From Streptomyces cylindrosporus (lineage in GTDB: Bacteria; Actinomycetota; Actinomycetes; Streptomycetales; Streptomycetaceae), in assembly GCF_022698165.1 (NCBI RefSeq), contig NZ_JALDAY010000009.1, positions 1 through 64,000 on the forward strand: a stretch of DNA of 64,000 nt, written 5' to 3'. Made by a program: the position numbers and the translations under genes. The notes beneath the pieces are model-generated. The model saw only the letters and a program-made list of their open reading frames with translations. It made no database searches and was not told where the DNA came from. Positions 16,284 to 25,899 of this stretch are shown one piece after another; position 1 is the stretch's first letter, and each line of letters opens with the position of its first letter.

Positions 16284-17099
16284 TCACCGCTCCCGGTGGT
16301 AGGCGCGCAGCGTCAGCGGGACGAAGGCCACCAGCAGTACGGCGCACGCGATCAGCGTCTTGGTCACCGGCTCCGCCACCGGACCGCCCACCAGCATGCC
16401 CCGGATGGAATCGGCCAGCATCGTCACCGGGTTGACCTTGACGATCGCCTGCAGCCAGCCCGGCATGGTCTTCGCCACCACGAACGAGTCGCTCAGGAAC
16501 GTCAGCGGCAGCATGATCCCGAAGGCCAGCGCCTGGACGTTCTCCGGTGAGGACGCCTTCAGTCCGGCCAGGATGGCGGCCCAGGACAGCGAGAAGGAGA
16601 AGACCCAGACCAGCAGGAGCATCGGGGCCAGCTGGTACCAGTGCGTGGTGACCCGGAAGCTGAGCAGGATGCTGAAGCCGAGCAGCAGGGCGATCGACCA
16701 CAACAGCATCACGAAGTCCGCGGCGATCCGGCCTATCAGCGGCGCCGTCCGGGAGATCGGCAGGCTGCGCAGCCGGTCGAACAGGCCCTTGGTGACATCG
16801 GTGTTCAGCCCGATGGCGGTGCGCGCGGTGATCAGCACCGTGCTCTGCACGATGAGGCCGGGCACCGCGAACTGCAGATAGGCGTGGCGCGAGCCGGCCA
16901 TCGCGCCGGCCAGGACGAAGGCGAACATGAATACGAACATCACGGGCTGGATGCCGACTTCGAGCAGGGTCTCCGGGCTGTGCTTGATCTGCACCAGCTG
17001 CCGCCAGGCGACCGTGCCGCTCTGCCGGAGGACTCCGGTGCGACGGGGGCGCGCGGCGGGGGCGTCAGCGGGCGCGTCCGCGGGGGCGACGGTCGTCAT
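16284..17099 (-). CDS. ABC-2 type transporter permease (DrrB-like)
   Basis: A 271-aa inner-membrane permease with six hydrophobic segments, for example VMFVFMFAFVLAGAMAG, LLWSIALLLGFSILLSF, LLLVWVFSFSLSWAAIL and TLIACAVLLVAFVPLTL. The arrangement matches daunorubicin-resistance permease DrrB. The ATG at 17099 overlaps the stop of the ATPase gene as ATGA. With the ATPase it should export the finished polyketide and protect the producer. The Pro/Ala-rich N-terminus of about 25 residues precedes the first membrane region. Confidence 0.9.
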   Translation of the reverse strand: MTTVAPADAPADAPAARPRRTGVLRQSGTVAWRQLVQIKHSPETLLEVGIQPVMFVFMFAFVLAGAMAGSRHAYLQFAVPGLIVQSTVLITARTAIGLNTDVTKGLFDRLRSLPISRTAPLIGRIAADFVMLLWSIALLLGFSILLSFRVTTHWYQLAPMLLLVWVFSFSLSWAAILAGLKASSPENVQALAFGIMLPLTFLSDSFVVAKTMPGWLQAIVKVNPVTMLADSIRGMLVGGPVAEPVTKTLIACAVLLVAFVPLTLRAYHRER

Positions 17100-18049
17100 G
17101 GCGTGGTCACCTTCTTCGTGGATTCCGGGTTCTCCGTGGTGAGCTGCTTGAACACCTCGTCGAGGCTCGGTTCCCTGATGGACAGCTCGGCCACCTCGAT
17201 GCCCGCGTCGTCCAGGCGCCGTACGACGGCGGGCAGGATTCCGGTGTCGTTCACCCGGGTCTTGACGAACCGCTCGTCGCGGGTGTGCTCGCCGGCCACC
17301 TCGGTGACGATGTCGGCGACCCGGTCCAGCCGCGCCGAGTCCACCGGGCGGACCAGCAGCGTGGGCCGCCCGACCTCCTGCTTCAGCGTCTGCGGCGTGC
17401 CTTGAGCCACGACGGAGCCCCGGTCGATGACGACGATGTCGTCGGCCAGTTGGTCGGCCTCCTCCAGGTACTGCGTGGTCAACAGGATGGTCACGCCGCG
17501 GGCCACCTCGCCGCGGATGATCTCCCACAGCTGGTCGCGGGCGTTGGGGTCGAGGCCGGTGGTGGGCTCGTCCAGGAAGATCACCTTCGGCGCGCCGACC
17601 AGGCAGGCCGCGAGGTCCAGCCGTCTGCGCATACCGCCGGAGTAGGTCTTGGCCGAGCGGTCCGCCGCCTCCGCGAGACCGAACCGCTCGAGCAGGTCGA
17701 CGGCGACCCGCCGGGACTCGGCGCGGGACAGGCCGAGCAGCCGGCCGATGAACATCAGGTTCTCCACGCCGCTGAGCAGTTCGTCGATCGCCGCGAACTG
17801 GCCGGTGAGACCGATCAGTTCGCGTACCCGGCCGGCCTCCTTGACGACGTCGTGGCCGAGCACACGGGCCTCACCTCCGTCCGGTCCGGCCAGCGTGGCG
17901 AGAATGCGGACCGCGGTGGTCTTGCCCGCGCCGTTCGGGCCGAGCAGCCCCAGGACCGTGCCCGCCGGGACTTCGAGGTCGACGGAGTGGAGGGCGACCG
18001 TTTCTCCGTAGCGTTTGCTCAGACCTGTCGCCTGAATCGCGTATGTCAC
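17096..18049 (-). CDS. ABC transporter ATP-binding protein (DrrA-like)
   Basis: A 317-aa ATPase with Walker A GPNGAGKT, signature YSGGMRRRLDLA, Walker B VIFLDEPTTGLDP and the DrrA-type C-terminal extension containing EPSLDEVF. The GTG at 18049 is chosen because GAGGAG lies 9 nt upstream and the sequence before it is not family-like. It leads the operon ATPase, permease, glycosyltransferase and is divergent from the KASIII/type I PKS operon; the 220-bp gap holds a SARP-type operator facing the other way. Role: energising export of the product. Confidence 0.92.
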   Translation of the reverse strand: MTYAIQATGLSKRYGETVALHSVDLEVPAGTVLGLLGPNGAGKTTAVRILATLAGPDGGEARVLGHDVVKEAGRVRELIGLTGQFAAIDELLSGVENLMFIGRLLGLSRAESRRVAVDLLERFGLAEAADRSAKTYSGGMRRRLDLAACLVGAPKVIFLDEPTTGLDPNARDQLWEIIRGEVARGVTILLTTQYLEEADQLADDIVVIDRGSVVAQGTPQTLKQEVGRPTLLVRPVDSARLDRVADIVTEVAGEHTRDERFVKTRVNDTGILPAVVRRLDDAGIEVAELSIREPSLDEVFKQLTTENPESTKKVTTP

Positions 18050-18189
18050 AGGACCGGACTCCTCGTCATTGCGGGTTCTCGTGCCGTGGCGGGCCCCGGA
18101 TCCAGGGCAGACCCCGGGCACCACCGAACCGTAGGAGCGCGCGCTGACACGGGCCTGACACGTCGGTGACGCGTGCCGCGCCCTTGCCC

Positions 18190-18218
18190 TGGACCCACGT
18201 TCAAGCCGGACTCCAGCT
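18190..18218 (+). promoter_or_regulatory. SARP-type operator before the KASIII/type I PKS operon
   Basis: Three heptamers, TGGACCC (18190), TCAAGCC (18201) and TCCAGCT (18212), stand exactly 11 bp apart. The 29-bp block agrees with the one at 33752-33780 at 22 positions, including spacer bases. It lies 55 bp before the start codon of the KASIII-like gene. Confidence 0.55.
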
Positions 18219-18272
18219 CCCCGCCCGAAGCTGACCGCGACACGGCGACGGTGTACTCCGGGAGGCTGGAAC

Positions 18273-19322
18273 GTGAGAGTCGGTGACGTCTTTATCGATG
18301 CTCTGGGCGTATGGCTGCCCGAGCCCTACAGCGCGGAACAGGCGGTGCGCGACGGTCTGTACGACGCCGTCGACTTCGAGGAGTCCGGCCTGACCGGGGC
18401 CCGGGTTGCCGGGAGTGACGTCGCGCCGACCGAGATGACCGTCCGCGCGGTGCGGCAGCTGCAGGAGCGACGGCAGAGCGAACTGTCGGACGTGGGGCTG
18501 CTGGTGCACGCCAGTTCCTCGTGGCAGGGGCCCGAGGGCTGGAACCCGGCGCCGTACATCCAGCGCCGTACCTTCGGCGGTACCGGTCCCTGCTGGCATC
18601 TGTCCATGGGCTGCCTCGGCGGGCTGACCGCCTTCGAGATGGCGGTCTCGCACCTGCGGGCCGAACCGGAGCGGCAGACCGTCCTGTTCACCTCGGGCGA
18701 CAACTGGTCGCAGCCGGAACTGGACCGCTGGGGGTCGGTCCCCGGGGTCATCCTCGGCGACGGGGCCAGCGCCGTGACGCTCACCAAGCGGCCCGGGTTC
18801 GCGCGGCTGCTGTCGGTCAACAACGGCGGCGTGCCCGACCTGGAGGGCATGTACCGCGGCAACGAGCCCCTGTACCCCGGCGACGTACGGCTGCGCCCGG
18901 TGCCCGACATGCGGCAGCTCGCGACGGCCTACAAGGAGAACACCCCGGACAGTTTCGAGGCGATGGTGCTGGCCGCCAAGGTCCAGCTGGAACTCGTCGA
19001 CCGCAGCCTCGACCAGGCCGGCATCACCATCGCCGACGTCACCCGGGTCGCCTACGTCCACTACGCCCGCCAGCCCCTGCAGATGTGGCTGCTCGACCCG
19101 CTGGACCTGCCCCTGGAGAAGTCGACCTGGGAGTTTGGCCGCGGCGTCGGTCACATCGGCCCCACCGACCAGATCGCCGCGTGGGACCACCTGCTCACCG
19201 CCGGTGAACTGGGCCCCGGCGACCATCTGCTGCTCGTCGGCCTGGGGCCGGGGATGACCATCGGCAGCGCCGTCGTGGAGATCCTCGAACGCCCGCGGTG
19301 GCTCGACGGCTCCGACGACTGA
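18273..19322 (+). CDS. KASIII-like acyltransferase (ChlB3/CerJ type)
   Basis: A 349-aa thiolase-fold protein next to the type I PKS. The nucleophile is Cys114 in HLSMGCLGGLTAFEMA and the catalytic His is 263 in YVHYARQ. Where elongating KASIII enzymes carry Asn in a GNTSA segment, this protein has GHIGPTDQ with Asp299. A Cys-His-Asp set is known from KASIII-like proteins that transfer a finished acyl group rather than extend it, such as CerJ and the ChlB3/AviN group. The likely job is to pick up the reduced acyl chain from the downstream type I PKS and hand it to a sugar hydroxyl, a carrier or the type II PKS. It lies 109 bp before the PKS gene. Confidence 0.82.
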   Translation: MRVGDVFIDALGVWLPEPYSAEQAVRDGLYDAVDFEESGLTGARVAGSDVAPTEMTVRAVRQLQERRQSELSDVGLLVHASSSWQGPEGWNPAPYIQRRTFGGTGPCWHLSMGCLGGLTAFEMAVSHLRAEPERQTVLFTSGDNWSQPELDRWGSVPGVILGDGASAVTLTKRPGFARLLSVNNGGVPDLEGMYRGNEPLYPGDVRLRPVPDMRQLATAYKENTPDSFEAMVLAAKVQLELVDRSLDQAGITIADVTRVAYVHYARQPLQMWLLDPLDLPLEKSTWEFGRGVGHIGPTDQIAAWDHLLTAGELGPGDHLLLVGLGPGMTIGSAVVEILERPRWLDGSDD

Positions 19323-19363
19323 CAGCCCCCGGCCTCTCAACCTTTCAGACCACCGGCAGTCCC

Positions 19364-19395
19364 GACCACCAAAGGATCCGACCACCAGCGGATCC
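19364..19395 (+). repeat. Two tandem 16-bp repeats before the type I PKS gene
   Basis: GACCACCAAAGGATCC (19364-19379) is followed directly by GACCACCAGCGGATCC (19380-19395), with a further GACCACCGG just upstream. It lies in the 109-bp gap between the KASIII-like gene and the PKS start codon. It may be slippage or an mRNA element; no function is assigned. Confidence 0.5.
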
Positions 19396-19431
19396 ACGAG
19401 CAAACGGTTCGGCTACCAGAAAGGCCCCGCG

Positions 19432-22400
19432 ATGCCCGACTCGCCCGCTGACCGTCCCGCCGCCGTGCCGATCGCCGTGGTCGGCATCGGCTGCCGCTTC
19501 CCGGGCGGCCACGGCACCGCCCAGTTCTGGTCGTCCCTCACCGCGGGGCGCGACGCCATCTCCGAGGTGCCGCCCGAACGGTTCGACGTGGACGCCTACT
19601 ACGTCCCCGGACCACACCGGCCAGGCCGCATCAACACGCGCTACGGCGGCTTCCTCGACCGGATCGACACGTTCGACGCGGGCTTCTTCGGGATCTCCCC
19701 GAAGGAGGCGGCCCAGATGGACCCGCAGCAACGGCTGCTCCTGGAAACCACCCACGAGGCGTTCGAGGACGCCGGCATCGCGGTGGACACCCTGGCCGGG
19801 ACCCGGACCGGGGTGTTCGTCGGCCAGCTCACCGCGGAGTACTGGGACCTGCTCAACCGCGACGGCGACCTCGACATCTACGCCAACGCGGGCACCACCC
19901 GCTCCATCACCTCCGGGCGCCTGTCGTACGTGTTCGACCTGCACGGGCCGAGCATGACGGTGGACACCGCCTGTTCGTCGTCGCTGACCGCCGTCCACCT
20001 CGCCGTGCAGAGCCTGCGCGCCGGGGAGTCGGACATCGCGCTGGCCGGTGCCACCAACCTGGTGCTCGAACCCTGGCCGGCCATCACCTTCTGCCAGGCC
20101 GACATGCTCGCGCCGGACGGGCGCTGCAAGTTCGCCTCGCCCGCCGCCGACGGGTTCATCCGCAGCGACGGCGTGGCCGCCGTCGTCCTGAAGACCCTGG
20201 AGCGGGCCGAGGCGGACGGCGACGAGATCTACTCGATCATCCTCGGCTCGGCGGTGACCAGCGACGGACAGGGCAGCGGCTTCCTGCTCACCCCGTCCGT
20301 CGACGGGCAGGAGCGCGCGCTGCGACTGGCGTACGACGACGCGGGCGTCGACCCGGCGACCGTCGGTTACGTCGAGGCCCACGGCACCGGCACCCCCGTC
20401 GGCGACCGGGTCGAACTGACCGCTCTCAACGCGGTGTTGGGGCCGGGCCGGGACACACCCTGCCTGGTGGGCTCGGTGAAGACCAACATCGGGCACACGG
20501 AGGCCACCGCCGGGCTCGCCGGGCTCATCAAGGCCGCGCTGTGCCTCAAGCACCGGCTGATCCCGGCCAGTCTGCACGCCGAGGAGCTGACCACCAGCGT
20601 CCCCTGGGACGAGATGCCTTTCGTCGTTCCGCGCGAGCTGACCGACTGGGACCAGGACGAGGCGGCGGGCCCGCGCGTCGCGGGCGTCAGCTCTTTCGGC
20701 ATCTCGGGCACGAACGCGCACATCGTCCTGGCCGAATACGTGCCCGTCGACGCGGTGACCGGTGCCGACGGCACGGACGACGCCCCCGTACTGCTGCCGC
20801 TGTCCGCCATGGGGACCACCGCCCTGCGCGAGGCCGCCGCCGACATGGCGGAATTCCTGGCGGACGGGGGCCCCGGCCGCGCGCTGCCGCTTCGGGACAT
20901 CGCGGCGACGGCTGCCGTCCGGCGCCGGCACCTTTACTCCCGGCTCACCGTCGTCGGCACCTCGCACGACGAACTCGCCGTCGCCCTGCGCGCGTTCGCC
21001 GAAGACGAGGAGACCGTCGGGGACCTGCGGGTCGCCGACGACGTGGTGGACCGCCCCGTGCGGACGGTCTTCGTCTTCCCCGGCCAGGGCTCGCAGTGGG
21101 TGGGCATGGGCCGGGAACTGCTGGCCACCTCCGAGGTCTTCCGGGCCGCCCTGACCGAGTGCGACGCGGCCGTCCGGGCCGAGACCGGCTGGTCGGTCCT
21201 CGACCGCATCGCCGACGACGCGCCGCTGGCCGACATCGACGTCGTACAGCCGATGTTGTGGGCCATGGAGGTCGCGCTCGCCGCGCTGTGGCGGTCCTGG
21301 GGCGTGGAGCCGGACGCGGTGATCGGCCACAGCATGGGCGAGGCCGCCGCGGCGTGCGTGGCGGGCGCGCTGTCGGTGGCCGACGCCGCCGCGGTCATCT
21401 GCCGTCGCAGCAGACTCCTGAAGCAGGTCTCCGGGCAGGGCGCGATGGCCTACGTCGAACTCACCGCCGAAGAGGCCGAGCGGGAACTCGCCGACTACGC
21501 GGACCGGGTCTCGGTCGCGGTGGTCAACGCGCCCAACTCGACCGTCATCGCCGGGGATCCGCAGGCCCTGGAGGAGATCCTGGCCACACTGAAGGCGCGG
21601 GACGTCTTCGGCCAGCCGGTCAAGGTGGACGTCGCCTCGCACAGCCCCCAGATGGACCCGCTGAACGACCCCCTGATCGAGGCGCTGTCCGACCTCGCCC
21701 CCCGGCCGGGCGCCGTCACGCTGCACTCCACGGTCCTCGACGAGGTCGTCGACGGCAGCCAGCTCGACGCACATTACTGGGCGCTCAACCTCCGCGAGCC
21801 CGTGCGCTTCGGGGCCGCGGTCGGCGGCCGACTGGCCCTGGGCCGCACGCTGTTCATCGAGATGAGCCCGCACCCGATCCTGGTGCCCGCCGTCCGGCAG
21901 TGCTTGGCCGCGGCCGGGGCGGACGCCGGGCTCGTCGTCCCGTCGCTGCGCCGCGACGAACCCGAGCGCGCGACCCTGCTCGACGCGGTCGCCACCGCAC
22001 ACCTCGCGGGCGTGCCCATCGACTGGCGGCGCGTGTACGGCAGCGCGGCCGACCGGTTCGTACGGCTGCCGACGTACCCCTGGCAGGGGAGCAGCCACTG
22101 GTACCGGCCGCAGGACCGGCCCGTACCCGTGGCCGCGCGCCGGCATCCGCTGCTCGGCCCGCGACGGCCCGGCGGCGGCTCGGACCTCGTCTGGGAGGGG
22201 CCGCTGGACCTCGCCGCGAACGACTACCTCCTCGACCACCAGGTCCAGGGCACCGCCCTGCTGCCCGGCACCGCCTACGTCGAGCTGATGACCGTCGCCG
22301 CCCGCGAGGCGTTCGCGCCCGCGCGGCCCGCGCTCACCGGACTGACCTGCCACCGGGCCATGTTCCTGCGCCCCGGCGACGAGTTGACCGTCCGGGTACG

Positions 22401-25400
22401 GATCACCGACGACGGCTCGGCGGGGTACGGCATCGAGGTGGCCAGCGCGGCGCCCGGTGAACCGATGATCGTGCACGCCACGGCACGTGTACTCACCGGT
22501 GCCGCCGACGCCCCGGCGCCGGAGAGCGCCACCGTGATCCGTGCCCGGTGCCCCGAGCACTGGAGCGGCCGGGACTTCTACGACCAGTCCGAACTGACCG
22601 GCAACGCCTGGGGCCCGAGGTTCCAGGGCATCGCCGAACTCTGGCGCGGGGACGGCGAGGCACTGGCCCGGGTCGAGACCCCCGCCGGGCTGGACGTGAC
22701 GGCGGATCCGCACGCCTTCCACCCCGCCCTCCTCGACGCCACCGCCCAGCTCGTCTCGGCCACCGCGCACGGTACCGGCAGTGTCTCGGCCGCCAAGGTG
22801 TTCGTCCTGGAGGGCATGGACGAGGTCCGGGTGTTCGGCAGCCCGCGCGGCACGCTGTGGAGCCATGCCGTACGCACCTCGCCCCCGGACGGCGACTCGT
22901 ACTGCGGGGACCTCACCGTCACCGACGACGACGGCACCGTCCTCGCGGCGCTGCGTGGGGTGCGGCTGCACTACCTGGAGCCCGAGGACGCCCGACCGGC
23001 CGCCACGACCGGCCCGGCCGACACGGCCGAGATCCGGGACGACTCCGACTGGATGTACGAGCTGGACTGGCGGCCCGTGCCCGCCCGGCCCGGCGCGGCG
23101 GCGACCGGCGGACCGTGGCTGGTCTTCGCCGACCGCGCGGGCATCGGCGCCGAACTGGCCCGCGGGCTGCGCGCGGCGGGCCACCGGTGCGTACTGGTCA
23201 ACCCCGGAGGCGGCTACCTACAGCCGGGACCCGATACGTACGTCATGGATCCGGGCTCGGCGGACGACCACCGCAGACTCCTCGCCGCACTCGGCGGCGC
23301 CGAGCCGTGGCGGGTGGTCCACCTGTGGAGCCTGGACGAGGACCGGCCTGATCCGGCGCGCGGCGCGTTGCACCTGATCCGGGCGCTGACCGCGCTGCGG
23401 CCGTCCACCGCTGGACTCTGGCTGGTCACCCGGGGCGCGCAGAAGGCCACGGCGAGCGACCGCGTGCAGGCTCCGGCAGCCGCCGCGGTCTGGGCGATGG
23501 GCCGCACGGTGGCCCGGGAACAGCCCGGGTGGCGGTGCGTGCTCGTGGACCTGGCCACCGGGGACGGCCCCGAGGCCGCCGGAGCGCTCCTCGGCGAACT
23601 GACCGACGCGGGGGCGGAGGAACAGGTCGCCCTGCGGGGCGGCGGCATCCGACTGGCGGCCCGGCTCGTACGACGGCCCTGGTCGGCCCCGGCTCCCGGC
23701 GTACGGCCGAGAACGGACCCGCGGCCGGTGCAGATGTTCGTCGACACGCCCGGTGCCCTCGACGGGCTGCGGTTCACCCCGGTGTCCCGGCCGGCGCCCG
23801 CGCCCGGCGAGGTGGAGATCGAGGTCGGCCATGTGGCGCTGAACTACCGGGACGTCCTGTGGTCGCTCGGTGTTCTGCCCGACTCGGCCGGGGCCCGGCT
23901 CGGCCTGGAGAGCACCGGTACGGTCTCCGCGGTCGGCGACGGGGTGACCTCTGTCGCCGTCGGGGACCGGGTGCTCGCGCTGACCGAGGGCGCGATGTCC
24001 ACGTATCACCGCGTGCCGGCGCCGCTGGTGCACCGTATCCCGGCGGGGCTGTCCACCGAGGAGGCCGTCACCCTGCCCGCGGCCTTCGTCACCGCCTACT
24101 ACTCGCTGTGCCACGTCGCCTCCCTGCGCGAGGGCGACCGGGTGCTGATCCACTCCGCCACCGGCGGGGTCGGGCTCGCCGCCGTCCAGGTCGCCCGGTG
24201 GAAGAAGCTGGAGATCCACGCCACCGCGGGCAGTCCCGAACGCCGGGCGCTGCTGCGGACGTTCGGCATCCGGCACGTCGCCGACTCGCGCTCGCTCGAC
24301 TTCGTGGACATGGTGCGCGAGGCCACGAACGGCGAAGGGGTGCACGCCGTCCTCAACACGCTCACCGGGGCGGACGCCATCTCGGCGAACCTCTCCCTGC
24401 TCGCCCCGCACGGCACCTACCTGGAACTGACGAAGCGGGACCTCAACGAGCGCTCGCCGATCGACCTGCGCCCGCTGATCAACAACCTGTCCTTCTCCGT
24501 CGTGGACGTCCTGGAGATGTTCCGCAAGGAGCCCGAGGTCGTCGGCAGGCTGCTGCGGGACATCCTCCGGCTCATCGGGTCGGGCGACCTCAGCCCGTTG
24601 CCGTACCGGGTCTTCCCGGCCGAGCGGATGGCCGACGCCTGCCGGGAGATGGCCCGGGCGCGCCATGTCGGGAAGGTCGTCGTGGCGCTGGGCGCGCCGG
24701 TCGAGGAGGAGAGCGGGAGGCAGCCGGGCGCCGGGGTGGACGTGCCCGTGCGGGCCGGGGCGACCTACGTCGTCAGCGGTGGTCTCGGCGGCCTCGGCCT
24801 GGTGACCGCGCACTGGCTGGTCGACCGGGGCGCGGACGAACTGCTGCTGCTCGGCAGGTCGGCGCCGCCGTCGGACGGCAGCCCGGACCCGCGCCTTCAG
24901 GCGCTCCGCCGCCGCGGGGTGCGGGCCGAGTACGCCGCGCTCGACATCGCCGACGAGAGCGCTCTGCGCCGCGTTCTCGCCGACCGGGCGGCCGCCGGAC
25001 GGCCGCCGGTGCGGGGCGTGGTGCACGCCGCCGGGGTGGTCGCCTTCACCAGCCTCGACGAGACCACGGACGACGAACTGTCGGCCGCGCTGCGCCCGAA
25101 GCTGGACGGGGCGATGGCGTTGCACAACGCGCTGGATGGTGCAGGGGCCGGGTCCGGGGCCGCCGCGGCCGAACCGCTGGACTTCTTCGTCCTGTTCTCG
25201 TCCGGTTCGGCGATCTTCGCCTCGCCGATGCTCGGTGCCTACGCCGCCGGGAACGCCGCGCTCGACGGCTTCGCCCACTGGCGCAGGCAGGCGGGGCTGC
25301 ACGCGTTGTCGGTCAACTGGGGCTTCTGGGCCGAGGCGGGCCTGGCGGCCGAGTTCGGCAGGCGGCAGGGCCGGTCCATGGCACCGGCCGGGATCGGCAC

Positions 25401-25899
25401 CTTCAGCCCGGCGGAGGGGATCCGGATCCTGGAGCGGCTGCTCGTGGAGGACGCGACCCAGGCGATGGTGATGCCCGCGGACTGGGAGCGGTGGGGGGCG
25501 ATGTACCCGGAGGCGGCGACCTCGTCGCTGCTGAGGGAGCTGCTCGTACCGGCCGCCCGTCCGGAGCCTGTTCCGGCTCCGGCTCCGGCTCCCGCTCCCG
25601 TCCCCGTTCCTGCCTCTGTTCCTGCCTCTGTTCCTGTCTCCGGTGATCTGGGTGGGTATTTGGCGGGGCGGGTGGCGGAGGTGTTGGGGTTGCCGTTGGA
25701 GCAGGTGAGTCGGAGCCGGCCGTTGAATCGGCAGGGGATGGACTCGTTGATGGCGGTGGCGGTGCGGACGCGCGTGCAGGAGGAGACGGGGGTGACGCTG
25801 TCGATGGCGAAGATGCTCGGCGGCCGGACCATCACCGAACTCGCCGCCGAACTGGAAGCCGCCGTGGACCAGGACTCCCTGGCGGGGGCGCGCTCATGA
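19432..25899 (+). CDS. Iterative type I polyketide synthase, fully reducing (KS-AT-DH-ER-KR-ACP)
   Basis: A 2155-aa single-module synthase. KS about 10-430 (Cys181 in DTACSSSL, HGTGTPVGD, KTNIGHTEA); AT about 540-850 (FPGQGSQWVGMG, Ser634 in GHSMGE, VASH at 734-737, the position that separates methylmalonyl from malonyl ATs, here methylmalonyl-like); DH from about 905 (His936 in HQVQGTALLP); ER about 1430-1740 (ATGGVGLAAVQVA near 1575); KR about 1780-2010 (GGLGGLG near 1783, YAAGN); a Pro/Ala/Val linker at about 2040-2070; ACP with Ser2105 in GMDSLMAV. All sites look intact and there is no thioesterase. With one module it must act repeatedly, giving a reduced, probably methyl-branched short acid. 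It is coupled by ATGA to the glycosyltransferase. It is too long, and has an ER, so it is not a 6-methylsalicylate synthase. Confidence 0.92.
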   Translation: MPDSPADRPAAVPIAVVGIGCRFPGGHGTAQFWSSLTAGRDAISEVPPERFDVDAYYVPGPHRPGRINTRYGGFLDRIDTFDAGFFGISPKEAAQMDPQQRLLLETTHEAFEDAGIAVDTLAGTRTGVFVGQLTAEYWDLLNRDGDLDIYANAGTTRSITSGRLSYVFDLHGPSMTVDTACSSSLTAVHLAVQSLRAGESDIALAGATNLVLEPWPAITFCQADMLAPDGRCKFASPAADGFIRSDGVAAVVLKTLERAEADGDEIYSIILGSAVTSDGQGSGFLLTPSVDGQERALRLAYDDAGVDPATVGYVEAHGTGTPVGDRVELTALNAVLGPGRDTPCLVGSVKTNIGHTEATAGLAGLIKAALCLKHRLIPASLHAEELTTSVPWDEMPFVVPRELTDWDQDEAAGPRVAGVSSFGISGTNAHIVLAEYVPVDAVTGADGTDDAPVLLPLSAMGTTALREAAADMAEFLADGGPGRALPLRDIAATAAVRRRHLYSRLTVVGTSHDELAVALRAFAEDEETVGDLRVADDVVDRPVRTVFVFPGQGSQWVGMGRELLATSEVFRAALTECDAAVRAETGWSVLDRIADDAPLADIDVVQPMLWAMEVALAALWRSWGVEPDAVIGHSMGEAAAACVAGALSVADAAAVICRRSRLLKQVSGQGAMAYVELTAEEAERELADYADRVSVAVVNAPNSTVIAGDPQALEEILATLKARDVFGQPVKVDVASHSPQMDPLNDPLIEALSDLAPRPGAVTLHSTVLDEVVDGSQLDAHYWALNLREPVRFGAAVGGRLALGRTLFIEMSPHPILVPAVRQCLAAAGADAGLVVPSLRRDEPERATLLDAVATAHLAGVPIDWRRVYGSAADRFVRLPTYPWQGSSHWYRPQDRPVPVAARRHPLLGPRRPGGGSDLVWEGPLDLAANDYLLDHQVQGTALLPGTAYVELMTVAAREAFAPARPALTGLTCHRAMFLRPGDELTVRVRITDDGSAGYGIEVASAAPGEPMIVHATARVLTGAADAPAPESATVIRARCPEHWSGRDFYDQSELTGNAWGPRFQGIAELWRGDGEALARVETPAGLDVTADPHAFHPALLDATAQLVSATAHGTGSVSAAKVFVLEGMDEVRVFGSPRGTLWSHAVRTSPPDGDSYCGDLTVTDDDGTVLAALRGVRLHYLEPEDARPAATTGPADTAEIRDDSDWMYELDWRPVPARPGAAATGGPWLVFADRAGIGAELARGLRAAGHRCVLVNPGGGYLQPGPDTYVMDPGSADDHRRLLAALGGAEPWRVVHLWSLDEDRPDPARGALHLIRALTALRPSTAGLWLVTRGAQKATASDRVQAPAAAAVWAMGRTVAREQPGWRCVLVDLATGDGPEAAGALLGELTDAGAEEQVALRGGGIRLAARLVRRPWSAPAPGVRPRTDPRPVQMFVDTPGALDGLRFTPVSRPAPAPGEVEIEVGHVALNYRDVLWSLGVLPDSAGARLGLESTGTVSAVGDGVTSVAVGDRVLALTEGAMSTYHRVPAPLVHRIPAGLSTEEAVTLPAAFVTAYYSLCHVASLREGDRVLIHSATGGVGLAAVQVARWKKLEIHATAGSPERRALLRTFGIRHVADSRSLDFVDMVREATNGEGVHAVLNTLTGADAISANLSLLAPHGTYLELTKRDLNERSPIDLRPLINNLSFSVVDVLEMFRKEPEVVGRLLRDILRLIGSGDLSPLPYRVFPAERMADACREMARARHVGKVVVALGAPVEEESGRQPGAGVDVPVRAGATYVVSGGLGGLGLVTAHWLVDRGADELLLLGRSAPPSDGSPDPRLQALRRRGVRAEYAALDIADESALRRVLADRAAAGRPPVRGVVHAAGVVAFTSLDETTDDELSAALRPKLDGAMALHNALDGAGAGSGAAAAEPLDFFVLFSSGSAIFASPMLGAYAAGNAALDGFAHWRRQAGLHALSVNWGFWAEAGLAAEFGRRQGRSMAPAGIGTFSPAEGIRILERLLVEDATQAMVMPADWERWGAMYPEAATSSLLRELLVPAARPEPVPAPAPAPAPVPVPASVPASVPVSGDLGGYLAGRVAEVLGLPLEQVSRSRPLNRQGMDSLMAVAVRTRVQEETGVTLSMAKMLGGRTITELAAELEAAVDQDSLAGARS

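Noticed and set aside
19345..23184. Antisense open frame of 1279 codons opposite the type I PKS, and similar long antisense frames elsewhere
   Set aside because: High third-position GC keeps antisense frames open. The encoded proteins are Arg/Gly/Ala/His-rich and show no domains, while the opposite strand encodes clear PKS motifs.
19432..25899. 6-methylsalicylate or orsellinate synthase
   Set aside because: The protein has an ER domain and is about 400 residues too long, with KS-AT-DH-ER-KR-ACP order and no thioester hydrolase-like insert.
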